This document shows, piece by piece, positions 1 through 11,654 of a DNA stretch of 64,000 bases. The position numbers and the translations under genes are program-made. The notes below the pieces were generated by a model. It had not been told where the DNA came from. It was given only the letters and a program-made list of their open reading frames with translations, and searched no databases. Origin of the DNA: Macrothele yani (lineage: Eukaryota > Arthropoda > Arachnida > Araneae > Macrothelidae). The stretch lies in NCBI GenBank assembly GCA_039090855.1, contig CM076997.1:169352709-169416708 (forward strand), in the 5' to 3' direction. The first letter of the stretch is position 1. Every line of letters starts with the position of its first letter.

Positions 1-60
1 CGATAACAGAAGCACGATCTTTTTTTACAAAAGACGTGCTAAAAAAAGGGGGGGGGCGAG
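1..60 (+). repeat. Terminal fragment of a dispersed repeat (family R1)
   Basis: The first bases match, with few differences, the end of a longer repeat at about 22258-22320: a 'cgataacanaagcacgat' stretch, a T run, then 'aaaagacgtgct' and an A run. The two halves (AGCACG / CGTGCT) could form a small hairpin. A related sequence lies in inverse orientation at about 28425-28450. The window therefore starts inside this repeat. No coding potential is seen. Confidence 0.6.
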
Positions 61-468
61 AGCAAAATTCCAGTTACCGTGTTTTATATTTAGCAATTTT
101 ATGACTAAACCGTGTGTGGTTTTGGCTGAAATCAGGAATGTATTTACTTTAATGTATGAGAATATGTCAGGTGGAGGCCACTAAATTTTTTTATTAAATT
201 AACCAACTCTGAATATAAGGCTTTATTTTGAAAGATTTCATTCATACGTAGTCTCTGCCGATTTCAAAAAGCATAAAGTTCATTTCTTCGGGAAACGCGC
301 AATCGATCGGACTGAAACAATTGTGATTTTTCACCTATTGCTTGCTGTCCTTCAGGTATTTAACGATTTAACATTCGTGGAGCAAGTGAAAGTGTTTTAA
401 AAACTTTGCAAAGTAACGACACGTGCGAGCGGCCCCGCCAATATGTATACCCTTCCATAACGTCTTCT

Positions 469-695
469 GCCGCCCCGGTGGCGCAGTGGTCTAAGGCGCT
501 GGCCTCTGATCATTCGTCCGTAAGAGGTCTGGGTTCGAATCTCGGTCAGGCTTGGATGTTGTGTTTGTCTTACGGCACTGGTTCTCTCCCTTCCCTGGAA
601 CCAGTGACCCTAAATTAGGGACGGGCGACTGCTTATAGCCCATTGAGTTGCTCACGGTGGTCGTTAAACCTCCAATCAAAAAAATAAATAAAAAA
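469..695 (+). mobile_element. tRNA-derived SINE, family A, with 12-bp target duplication
   Basis: A tRNA-like head (A-box-like GGCGCAGTGGTCTAAGG, B box GGGTTCGAATC) is followed by a conserved unrelated body and an A-rich tail, the standard layout of a Pol III SINE. The perfect duplication ATAACGTCTTCT flanks it at 457-468 and 696-707. The same body recurs at about ten other places in the window on both strands, so this is the dominant SINE family here. It makes no protein and relies on LINE enzymes in trans. The intact duplication makes this copy fairly young. Confidence 0.85.
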
Positions 696-1478
696 ATAAC
701 GTCTTCTCCCCCTAATTTTTATACCCGAAAAATTATCGCCCCTCCTAGAGTAAACTTCAGTATCACCCCTGTTTGGATAGAGTATGACTTTAGTATCCTA
801 CCCACTGCGGTTTCGCATCTATTAGACGAACTTTTCTGGGAAGCGCAATTTGACGTTAACTCAAAGCAAGTACAGTGAAATTTCCATTAACGGACACTTC
901 TTAATAGCGGACATCTCTCTATAACGGACAATTTTTTACTCCCCTGCAGAAATGCATGGCTTCTTATGGGGCATTCACTTGTTAATAGCGGACATTCTAA
1001 ATAACAGACGCGGACACATTTAAAGTACAATATAACGGACAATTTGCTTTCGATTCTAGGAATTCCTAGGGCTGTGATTCGCCTACACTCGCAAAATGTT
1101 TCCTTTTTGTAATTTTACACTGTAAAAAATAAATGGTGTGAATTCACGGAAAATTTCTTAAAATGACGTGTAGCAAAATTGCAGGTAGGTATCCGCCTTT
1201 TTCAGAAATTTCCGGTTTTAAAATTACCCGTTTATTTTAACTTCCGTATTTTCACAGATTTTCCGTAAACAGAGATGTCGTGCAGAAAAGTTCATTTCAG
1301 GTTTTCCCGTATTTAAACTGAAATTCCGCAAAATCGATTACCCTGTACTTTTCAGCCCTCACCCCAGAGAATCCTTCCACCGATGTCAAGATCGAACACC
1401 CAACGTTTCAGCTGACTCAACAGGTAACTCGCGCCTTTAACTACTGAGCTACAAACGCTCGTCGACCAGCTTCACGTA

Positions 1479-2721
1479 CACTGAAGAACAATTGAATTAG
1501 AGATACCTGTCTTAGTAACGTGTAGCGCCACCTTTCGCCCTGATGATGGCAGCGATTCGTCTCGGCATGGACTCGACAAGACACCGGAAGCGTTGGGAAG
1601 CCATACGGATCCACGACCCCTGGACAAGCTTCCGCAGTTCACGAAGATTTGATGGAGTGGGGTCAGAGCCTCGAACATCTCTCTCGATGGCATTCCAGAT
1701 GTGTACGATGGGATTAAAGTCAGGTCACCTAGCTGGCCAAGGAAGCGACGTCACGTCGGAGGAGTGTTCATCCAACCATTTGGATACAATTCGGGAGCGA
1801 TGGCACGGTTCATTGTCTTGTTGCAGGATGAGGTCCCCAGTGGGATGTTGAAGACGCACAAACGGGAGCAAATGGTCGTCCAGGATATCCCGGTAACGTT
1901 GACCTGTGAAGGACGATGTCACACGTACCAGGGGTCACATTTCAGTCCACGTAAACAGTCCGCAGACGAGAACGCCACCCCCACCAGTTTGAAGAGTACC
2001 CTGCTGGCAAGAAGGATCCATCGCTTCATGTGGTTTGCGCTGTACTCGTATCCTGCCATCCGCATGCACCAACGAGAATCTCGACTCATCAGTCCAGGGA
2101 ACATTTTCCCACATGTCTAGGGTCCAGTGGCGATGTTCCTGCGCCCATGCTAATCTTTGCACCCTGTGATGTGCGGTCAGCAGCGGTACCCTCGTGGGAC
2201 AATGGCGTCTGTACCCCATAGCGAGGAGATAGTTCTGCATGGTGTGGCTGCTTTCACGTTTTGTGAACCAGCGTTAAATTGCCGAGTGATTTCTTGCACT
2301 GTGGCCCGTCTATTCGCTGTTACAATGCGAGCTAGCCGACGATTACTCCCAGCTCATCCACACGCTGCTCTCCACGGCAGTTGGCCCTTGCAGAGATAGT
2401 TTTACCGGATTCGATGTACTCACGGTGCACCCGTAACACAGTGGCTCGTGAAAATCGTAGTGCCTGCACGACTTCCGAGATGGCGTGACCCATTCGTCGG
2501 GACCCGACAATTTGCCCACGATCAAATGCGCTTAGATCCTTCGTCTTACCCATACTGCGTCCGACTTTTACTGATTCCCGTCGCATCACTCCTTCTATTG
2601 TCGGATCGCTGCATACGTCATGTCGTTTCAGTTTACAGGGCCACCCACAGCGCCACATTTGCATAACGCTGTTGTCCACGGCAGTTGACAACAGCGTCTC
2701 TAATTCAATTGCTCTTCAGTG
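1479..2721 (-). pseudogene. Tc1-family transposon with broken transposase
   Basis: Inverted ends CACTGAAGAACAATTGAATT and CACTGAAGAGCAATTGAATT are flanked by TA at 1477-1478 and 2722-2723. The minus strand encodes a Tc1 transposase in pieces. The N-terminal helix-turn-helix (MGKTKDLSAFDRGQIVGSRR) is at about 2545 downwards, the first catalytic Asp in WTDESRFSL near 2085, and the second Asp in LQQDNEPCHR near 1810. Frameshifts separate these pieces and the third catalytic region is degenerate. It would have cut and pasted DNA at TA sites; this copy cannot make active enzyme. Confidence 0.85.
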
Positions 2722-3475
2722 TACATCGTAACATCAATTTCTCGACGTTGAAATTTTGATTTTTTGTCATTAATGTGAGTGATTTAGTCTATTTATTTTT
2801 CTGTTGGAGCTTATTATTTTTCTGAATAGGTTTGTAATATTTTTTTCTTCCTGTAGGAGGACTTTGCACAAATTAAGCATTTTTCATCGTGATTTTTCGA
2901 AGCAACAAAGTGCTCTGCAACTTGATTCTTTTTTTTTCTTAACTGACAATGACGTTCAGTTATCTTTAAAAAAGGTTAAATGTATTTTTTTAGTATTATT
3001 TCACACACGCACACACACACAAGGCTAAATATTGAAATTTACGCTTGGTAGCTATAATAGCTTTTGTCTTAAGTTGAAAAAAGACTGATGCACGGACATC
3101 GTATTTTTTTTATCTGTACAATAAGTACCCGTTTTCTTACAGCAAAACAATATATAATAAGTAGCTGGGGTACCAATAGGGGAAAGGAGAAGAAATATCC
3201 TGTGCCACAATAAACAAAATTCACTAGATATGCTATCCACAACATCCGATCCCGCTACGGAACTTCAAAATTCGACAGACGATTGAAATTTAAAAGTTAA
3301 TCAAACCTCAAGTATTCTCACCAATCGCTCCTATTGCCGGTAATTTCTCGTCATACGGATACCGAAAAAGTGAGAACGGAGACTTTCCGTTAATATACGA
3401 AAGGAATTGCGGAAGGGTTTCTGAAAATTTAGAATTTTCCGTTAATATCTCTAAAACGGTAATTTACCGTCAATA

Positions 3476-4804
<1,329 letters not shown>

Positions 4805-5341
4805 TATAAGAAAGTAATTGCGGAAAGGTTTCTGAAAATTCAGAATTTTCCCGTAGTACGAAAATTCCGTGAAATTTAGGTTTCTTTCCGTCATTTCTCG
4901 AAAAAGGTTGTATCAGAAATACGTTTCGATAATTCACGAAAGGAATGACGGAAAGTTGCCCGTGAATTTCAGAAATTTTTTTTCAGTGTACCCCTCCTTA
5001 TTCTCTGTTTTAAGTGTTTTGTTCTCGAGGCCTAGTAAATTTTAAGGTGTTAAGTGCTCTGTACCTCGCGTAAGTGGCCGAAATCGCTGGAAAAGGGATT
5101 AGCGTTCGTGCTTACGAGATTGTCCGATCCTCTCTTTGTATAGACATATCTGACCAGGAGAAACTGCCTTCCAGCTCCCAAAACCGGCTAATTCGGGAAC
5201 AGTAATTGAATTGAAACACAATTTACGTGTGGGTGGAAGGGAGTCGCCTTTTGTTGTTTGGTAAGGTCAAGATCAGTGCACAGCGATCAATTTCAAGTCC
5301 AGGTTACTAGAAATCAAATTTGTTTACAGCAACCATGTAGG

Positions 5342-5670
5342 AGGGCCGCGGATGGCCTAGTGGCCAACGTTCGTGACTGCCACGGAGAAACCTCAGGTTC
5401 GATCCCAGGTAGGTACGAACGCTCGAACCACTAAATATCCGCTGTGTGTCGGATGGGCACGCTAAGCCGTCGAACCCCGGGTACTGCCCCCCATCCCGTA
5501 ATAAATAAGGGCGTCTTCCTCTCCTTTTCTACCTCGCTTCCATGTCATTTTCCTATCGGGCACTCTAGCCTAAATCTCGATCGTAGCTTCCTATTTCTAA
5601 GGGTTGTTTAAGACCTGAGGTCAGAAACTTTCTTCCCGAAATCCTCTACATATAAACTGATCTGATCAAT
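5342..5670 (+). mobile_element. tRNA-derived SINE, family B
   Basis: A tRNA-like head with A-box-like GGCCTAGTGGCC and B box AGGTTCGATCC is followed by a 240-bp body ending in a pyrimidine-rich stretch. CATGTAGG is present at both flanks (5334-5341 and 5671-5678), consistent with a target duplication. The body differs from the family A SINE and I see no second copy in the window. It lies inside the Tigger-like element just upstream of its transposase relic. Confidence 0.65.
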
Positions 5671-5732
5671 CATGTAGGTTTTTCTCATCAAGCGAGCTGT
5701 GAAGCAAAGATTTCTCAGACATCGATTTTAAA

Positions 5733-6150
5733 ATGTCGCACAAACGTAAATGCTTGACTCTAAAAGAAAAAGTTGAAATAATGGAGATGAGTGAAAAGAA
5801 AAGATTAAGTGTGCGCGTTTTAGAAGATAAACTGGGCATTGTAAAAACGCAAGCGAGTGAAATCTTGAAGTCTTGGCAAGATTGTAATAGCAACTAGAAA
5901 ATTAAGAGAGCTTTCCCTAAAACTGATGTTTTAGCTGTGGACACTCTTACCTATGAATGATTCTTCCGCGCTAGAGCCAACATTCCGTAATCAGGGACTT
6001 TAATTCGTCAAAAGTCTTTAGAAATCGCAAATGAATAGGCGTAACAGAATTCAAAGCTTCAGGCTGCTGGCTAGGAATTTGTTTAGAAGACAAAATTTTC
6101 TCAAGACAAACAACAATACTTGATTATTTTGCTTCTTAGGTTTTGATGGA
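5733..6150 (+). pseudogene. Tigger/pogo transposase N-terminal relic
   Basis: An ATG at 5733 opens MSHKRKCLTLKEKVEIMEMS, matching the CENP-B/pipsqueak-type helix-turn-helix at the start of Tigger and Jerky-like transposases. The frame stops at 5895. The same frame then shows, with interruptions, DVLAVDTLTYE, FFRARAN and TLIRQKSLEIANE, which fit the second DNA-binding half of the family. No catalytic DDE region survives. This is a decayed fragment, not a domesticated gene, because the reading frame is interrupted. Confidence 0.7.
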
Positions 6151-6208
6151 TACTTTTTAATAAAGGTTAGTACAAGTTTGCTCTAAGTATTGCGTTTACA
6201 TTCTTATA

Positions 6209-7450
6209 CAGGGTGATTCAAAGGTCCCCGAGCTCTATTACCACATGACACTGCGCCTACGCGGGCGCTGGTAAGCAGTAACGTTCAGTCAGCCATCAGT
6301 CTCACGCAAGAACAGAGAGTCGCTTTGTTAGCTTATTTTGCGGAAAAATCTTTCCAACGTTGCATCCAGCTCTTTCAAAGGAAGTTTCCTGATGCTCCTA
6401 TTCCAGGTAAAACAACTGTGTATGATCTTGTTAACCGGTTTCGTGAGAAAGGCAGCGTTCATTATAAGCCTAAAAGCGGCCTGCCGGCCGTGGTGACGAC
6501 CACGTTTCTGGAGTAAACTCTCGTTTCCCTGTACCGCTCTCCCCGGAAGTCACTTCGGCGGCTGTCTCAAGAGTTAGGGGCATCGTATTCAGCCTGCCAG
6601 AGGGCTACTAAACGTCTAAAGCTACGGCCGAACAGAATTCGAGTAGTGCAAGAGTTACGTCCTTTGAACTCGGAAAAGCGCATTGTCTACTGCGAATGGT
6701 TTAAGAGTTTCACGCGCAACAATGTAACTAACCAGTTTAACAACACTTTTTTCAGTGACGAGGCAGGGTTTCATTTGAATGGATATGTCAATAGACAAAA
6801 CACTCGCATATGGGCTGCGGAGAATCCACACGCATTGCATGAGGTTGGACTTCACTGTCAGAAAGTTGGAGTGTGGTGTGCCATATCTAGACGGCGAATT
6901 GTAGGGCCATTTTTTTTCGACACAACTGTAAATTCCGCTGTGTATGCAGATATCATCCGTCAATTTGTAGCGATGCTGCAAGAACCCGAAAGTTACTCTT
7001 GGTTTCAACAAAATGGAGGAACGTGCCACACATCAAACGACACAATGGAGATGCTCCGTGAGTTCTTCCACGGTCGATTAATCTCGAAAGAACTTTGGCC
7101 GCCTCGCTCACCAGACTTGAGTTCTCTAGACTTTTATTTGTGTGGGGCTATGTGAAAGGCACAGTTGACCACAACAACCCTAATACGGTACAGGACCTGC
7201 GTAACAACATCATTACAGCCGTGAGGGACATACCAGCCAACACGCTGACAAGAGTGTTCGCCAACATGTGTCGTCGGGTGAATTTATCTCTTCAACAGCA
7301 TGGTGGACAATTCCAGCATCTATTGTAAAGTGGTTTTCATTACTTGTAAATATGAGTGTCAATATAACAGTATGTAAAAAGAGCTATAAATCACTATATT
7401 CGTGGTAGAAATTTTTCAATACAGAGTTCGGGAACTTTTGAATCACCCTG
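6209..7450 (+). pseudogene. Tc/mariner-superfamily transposon, nearly complete transposase with three lesions
   Basis: Terminal repeats CAGGGTGATTCAAA followed by (G/A)GT(C/T)CCCGA are flanked by TA (6207-6208, 7451-7452). The + strand transposase runs from about 6325 to 7328. A helix-turn-helix region (RCIQLFQRKFPDAPIPGKTT) is followed by catalytic FSDEAGFHLNGY near 6755, then FQQNGGTCH near 7005, where the usual Asp is Asn, and RSPDLSSLDF near 7115. A TAA stop interrupts at 6514. A two-base TG excess at about 7140 shifts the frame, so the tail (WGYVKGTVDHNNPNTVQDLR) continues in another frame. It is dead but recent enough to read almost end to end. Confidence 0.85.
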
Positions 7451-7645
7451 TATTTACTTATCTTTTAAACTGCTTTTACGTTATAAACAAAGTACATGTA
7501 TACTGTCATAAAGCGTGATTTTCCCAATAGCGGGCAGTTTTTCTTTCCCCTTTGATGTCCGCTATTCGGAAGTTTTAATGTATATATTGTATTGTCAAAT
7601 GTTAAGGTTTACTCTTAGTTTTCTCCGTATAGGTTAGTATCAGTC

Positions 7646-7690
7646 AGCCTTGAAAAAGCCAGCCACCCGTTGGTGAATGAAAGCTCGGCT
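7646..7690 (+). ncRNA. Hammerhead ribozyme relic of a Penelope-like element (PLE family 3)
   Basis: A 45-nt stretch has paired outer arms AGCC and GGCT, an internal CACC-CGTT-GGTG helix, and GAAAGCT-C before the closing arm, in hammerhead order. The CUGANGA core is degraded to TTGAAAA, so it should not cleave. It matches the relic at 43290-43330, where adjacent PLE coding sequence supports the assignment. It lies between the Tigger-like right end and the first host exon. Confidence 0.4.
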
Positions 7691-7795
7691 ATATCAGTTT
7701 GTTTTACACTAATAAAAATCAACGGATGTTATACCAAAGTAGTATTTTATCTTGTTTAATTATGTTTTTTCTTTGTTACTCTTCATCCTCAACAG

Positions 7796-8010
7796 GTAAG
7801 ACCATGATGACGGCTGGAGGCAGTGTTCAGGGCGATGTTGACGGCAGTGAAGACATTTCTATGCTCTCTGTGCCCATTTCATTGTCGGCTCATGGATCAG
7901 CATTTTACGTCGATTCAATATCACGAAACAAAACCAAAGTGGACTATGACCGCAAACACAGTTTTTCGTGGTTCAAAGCCAATCCCGTCTTTGAGAAAAG
8001 AAATCTTCAG
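7796..8010 (+). CDS. Host gene exon 1 of those visible (LolA-like domain protein, tail of an upstream domain)
   Basis: A strong pyrimidine tract and CAG acceptor end at 7795, and the exon closes AATCTTCAG before GTGAGC. It enters in phase 1 and leaves in phase 0. The open frame encodes about 71 residues, including FYVDSISRNKTKVDYDRKHS, one N-glycosylation sequon (NKT) and NPVFEKRNLQ at the end. The junction to the next exon reads NPVFEKRNLQ then IPPWMHCDNY, resembling the inter-domain linker of tandem LolA-like proteins. The open frame extends upstream of the acceptor, but that part is pyrimidine-tract translation and not coding. Upstream exons must lie before this window. Family assignment is from remembered pattern, not a search. 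Confidence 0.65.
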
Positions 8011-9376
8011 GTGAGCACGGAGTCTCTAATATATTTTTATTGTTCCTTGTGATTCCTTTGCTGGGCGTGTTTTTCTGATACAAATAAAAAAAAAAACTGA
8101 ACCATTCTTCCTTGTTGTGTATCATTCATTAACAGAAACGGAAGCACTGCTCAAAATCTACAGTCCGTCGGAACGTATGCGATCAAAAGAAATGAAACTC
8201 AGAACAAAATTTGCTTTCCTTATGAGTACCTTTAAACAACAGAAAATGAAATCCTCAATAACTTTTTCGTTAACAAATATCAACGCAGAAATTTTAAAAA
8301 TGTAAAACGGCACATCAAACTTAAGAGAACTCCCCGGGAGAAGAGTTTATCATTGACAAAAAAAAAAAAAAAAAAAAAACTTGCTTTTTCCTCAGCGCAT
8401 CTTCAAATAATAGAAAACGAAATTTTGGGCGGAACTGTTTCAATTTAAAGAGCAGTTTATTAGCTGTAAATGAAATTCGATCAAAACTGCTTCTTTGCTG
8501 GTTAGAAAGCTCTGTCTTCTTTATTCGGAGAAAAGATTTTCTTTTAGAAAGATGGGCTGAATGTCTTGATTTCTTACGTCGTCGTAAAAAACAAATTGTT
8601 TTCTTGGTAACTTCTGATCATTTATAGAAATGAAGAAATAGCATGGCGTTTTATAAATCCAATTAGGAAGTCGTATGGCACGGCGTTTTATAAATCCAAT
8701 TATACGTCACTGGAAATGACTTTGCTTGTGGAAAACGTGCCTCTAAGATCAATTTTCTAATCGAGATATCTACACAGTGGAACTGAAATGTTTTGCAAAA
8801 GCAAAAAAACAGGTTCGTGTAAAACTGAGAGCTGCTTTCCAGATTTCATATATACTAAATGGTCTTACTATTTTTCAGATCATTCTACTGCTGGCTGTCA
8901 GATGTTTTAATCAAGAACCTGCTACCCAATTTAGGTTCATATAATGATAGTGCGATTTTCGCGATCCTCAAAAAGAATAAAAAAGATGCTAGAGCTATCA
9001 ATGTGTGTCAAAAGTTCATGTTCTTGGAGTAAAAATTATATTTTCAAGATTCACTTTAAAAAAAATTGCACTATTGCTTTTAAGGGTGTGAAAATGATGT
9101 TTTTGAAGAAATGTTAATACTTTACACAGTAAAACTTCTCATTTAGGAGCATTCTCGAAATGTGTAATTTTGTCTGCAAAAAACACGTGTTCTCAAAAGA
9201 GTGTTTTGTGTTATTTCTAGGTTGCAGTGCGTAGAAGTAACGCAAAACTCATATTTCGCGCAGTGTTAACACCTTACTTTTATTAGTGATAGTTAAAAAT
9301 AAACACGCACCCAATTGCAAATTGATCAGCAACCTAACAGTAAAGACATGTCACACGGAAGTACACGCGAAGAACT
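8011..9376. other. Intron sequence without recognised gene
   Basis: AT-rich sequence between the first visible exon and a SINE relic. It holds an A run at about 8359-8380 and a local near-duplication of GGCGTTTTATAAATCCAATT at about 8644 and 8682. I see no exon with both splice sites, no RNA gene and no transposase signature. Confidence 0.5.
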
Positions 9377-9545
9377 GGTAGCCGAATGGTCAGAGGCGGT
9401 GATTTCTTGCTAATAGCCAGAAGTGGGCCAGGCTTGTCTTACCACACTGGCTTCACCCGGAGTCAGTGCCCCTAAAGTAGCATTGGGTGATTATCTACAA
9501 CCTTCAAAGTTGCTGATGGTTGCCGTTAAACTCTGGAACAACAAA
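9377..9545 (+). mobile_element. SINE family A relic
   Basis: A degraded tRNA-like head (GGTAGCCGAATGGTCAGAGG) precedes the family A body: a GGCTTGTCTTACCACACTGG segment, AGTCAGTGCCCCTAAA, GGGTGATTATCTACA, then GTTGCTGATGGTTGCCGTTAAA and an A-rich tail. The B box is not intact and no target duplication is evident, so this is an old copy. Confidence 0.6.
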
Positions 9546-10079
9546 AACAATTAAAAAAGGATGATGATTTGTCAGTCAGGCGAGCACGCCGCCGGCTCTG
9601 TCTTTGACGGAATCGTGCTAATTCATGCACGTAAATTCACATGCACTACCGTTATCTGGCCGCAACTAGGACGTTCTGCACTACTGTTTGTGAAAATTGC
9701 GACACCAAGAAAGAATCGCGCTATTCAAATGAAATTTATATTACAGATTCTTCATGCTACAGGAGATACATGATTACATTTGTAGGGGTCGGGTTCATTT
9801 GCCCAACGTTTACTTCACCGAAAGATCACTCCATCGAAATATTCATTTCACCGAAGGGTCACTTGGTCGAAAGGTACATTTCACCGAAGGGCCACTTCAT
9901 CAAAAAGTTCGTTTCACCGAAAGGTATCTTTACCTAAAAGTTAATTTTATCGAAAGGTCATTTCATCGAAAACTTTAGATTTCATTACAGGATCTGTTGA
10001 AGCATGGTGCAAGTTCGGCAGACAGACCACCGAAACGTTTGGAGATTATACTCATATTGCACTTTTGATTTCTCCGTGC

Positions 10080-10640
10080 CACAGAGAACGGAAAGATTTA
10101 GTTTTAAGACAAAAATAATTAATTTTAAGTCCCTAGGCCTCGGCTTAGGCCTTTTTACCAAATTTTAATCATGTTCATAAGGTCTACATAAAAGTCATAT
10201 TCAGTGCTCATGTTCATAAGGTTTGCGTAAAAAGTTAAATTAATAATATTGCACATTTTTTCAGGCAAAAAGAATCAATTTTAGGGCCCTAGGCTTTTCC
10301 TTACGCCTAACCCAATTTTAATCGTACCAACTGATGTTCATACGGTTTACACAAAAAAGTCTAGTTAATAATATTGCACATTTTATCAGGCAAAAATAAT
10401 CAAGTTTAGGGCTCTAGGCCTCGGCTTAGGCCTTTTTAGCAAATTGTAACCGTGCGTGCTCATGTTCATAAGGTTTACATGAAAAGTTACTTTACATTTT
10501 ATGTAATGCTTATGAATATGAGTAGGGCTAAAATCTGTTAAAATGGCCTGTATTTAGGCCTACGGTCAAAAAATTAATGTTTTGTGGTTGTGTAAAAGTG
10601 GAACATTATTTACTTGATTTACTATGTAACCCTTATGAAT
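10080..10640. repeat. Tandem array of about 120-bp degenerate units (family R3)
   Basis: Four or five diverged units share a TTAGGCCTTTTTA block, then TTCATAAGGTTTACA, then TAATATTGCACATTTT and a 'caggcaaaaa' block. The same unit makes up the larger array at about 20850-21615. It lies inside the foldback-like element, which may have carried it. Confidence 0.65.
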
Positions 10641-10721
10641 ATGAGCTCGGAGGTTTAAAATTTGACAAAAAAGCACAGATCTAGACCTTATAATTAATGT
10701 TATATTTCGAAAAACCTACTT

Positions 10722-11230
10722 TATAACGAAGTAAATTTCTCCATCATTTTTGGTCTACGCCGGGATTCGAACCCGGGTCCACTCATTCCGGAATAAGTTG
10801 CTCTACCAATTAAGCTACGCGGACATTTTATTCTGATTCCTATCTGTCTTTATGTCGTGTGCGTCCTTCTGGCAGGTACGTCACATCTCCTGGTACGTTA
10901 CATCATCTCCCCCTTATTATTATTTTTTTTTTTTTTCGAAGTGCTGGAGAAAGGATTCTCTTATTTTTCCTATCTCGCGGTGTGGAAATAACATCACACC
11001 AATGCGAGATTTTTGAACGGTCGGGTCATCCGGTTAGTTCGGGCGCCATTATAGCGAAGTGAATTTCTCCGTCATTTTTGGTCTACGCCGGGATTCGAAC
11101 CCGAGGCCGCTTATTCCGGAACAAGTTGCTCTACCAATTAAGCTAAGCGGACATTTTATTCTGATTCCTATCTGTCTTTATGTCGTGTGCGTCCTTCTGG
11201 CAGGTACGTCACATCTCCTGGTACGTTACA
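10722..11230 (-). mobile_element. TRIM (miniature LTR element) with a tRNA-like sequence inside each LTR, copy 1
   Basis: Two 181-bp direct repeats (10722-10902 and 11050-11230) flank 147 bp. ACTT is duplicated on each side (10718-10721, 11231-11234). Read on the minus strand, the LTR starts TGTAACG and ends CGTTATA. Immediately after the 5' LTR comes TGGCGCCCGAAC, a tRNA-Lys-type primer-binding site, and immediately before the 3' LTR a purine tract (AAGGGGGAGATGA). Each LTR holds AATAAA and a 72-nt tRNA-like segment (10753-10824, 11081-11152) with A box TAGCT(C/T)AATTGG and B box GGTTCGAATCC. It has no coding capacity and would need enzymes in trans. The LTRs differ at several sites, so it is older than the copy at 37138. 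Confidence 0.85.
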
Positions 11231-11654
11231 ACTTATGGGGAGGTGTTTCATAGAAATTAAAAGTATGTGTGTTTTATACAATCCAATAATATTTAGGTGG
11301 CCAGTTTTTCAAAAACCAGCACCACACTCCAACACATCACTAACAACAAAATTCTAAGTTTTCGATAAACTGACCATTCGGTGAAATGATCTATCGATAT
11401 AATGAAATTTTAGGTAAAGTAATCCTTCGGTGAAATGAATTTTTCGATCAAATGTTCTTTTGATGAAATGAACTTTTAGGTGAAGTGACCTTTCGGGGAA
11501 ATGAATTTTCGGTCAAGTGACCTTTCGGTGAAATGAACTTTTCGGTCAAGTGAACCTTCGGTGCAATGTACCTTTCGATCAAGTGATTTTCGGCGAAGTG
11601 ATTTTCGGTCAAGTGACCTTTCAATCAAGTGAACGATACCCCATTTGTAGAGCT

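Larger units (their letters stand above)
9785..11642. mobile_element. Foldback-like element with repetitive inverted arms and 7-bp target duplication
   Basis: The left arm (9785-about 9975) is built from roughly 20-bp variants of TTCACCGAAAGGTCACTT. The right arm (about 11355-11642) is built from the reverse complement. Outermost bases are GGGGTCGGGTTCATTTG on the left and GGGGTATCGTTCACTTG in reverse on the right. ATTTGTA flanks both sides (9778-9784 and 11643-11649). No transposase is present, so it would be non-autonomous. The middle contains a tandem array and a nested TRIM. Long arms made of subrepeats with 7-bp duplications recall Foldback/Galileo elements of the P superfamily, but that assignment is inference. 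Confidence 0.65.

Noticed and set aside
469..560. Genuine tRNA gene
   Set aside because: The head is tRNA-like but is followed by a conserved SINE body, A-rich tail and target duplication; the same holds for the other family A copies.
7699..7795. Signal-peptide-like N-terminus (MFFLCYSSSST) ahead of the first visible exon
   Set aside because: This is translation of the intron's pyrimidine tract; the CAG at 7793-7795 is a strong acceptor and the exon enters in phase 1.
10753..10824. Genuine tRNA gene (also at 11081, 37168, 37474 and 54382)
   Set aside because: The unit always lies inside the same LTR and the anticodon arm has an irregular loop, so it is an element-borne tRNA-like sequence.
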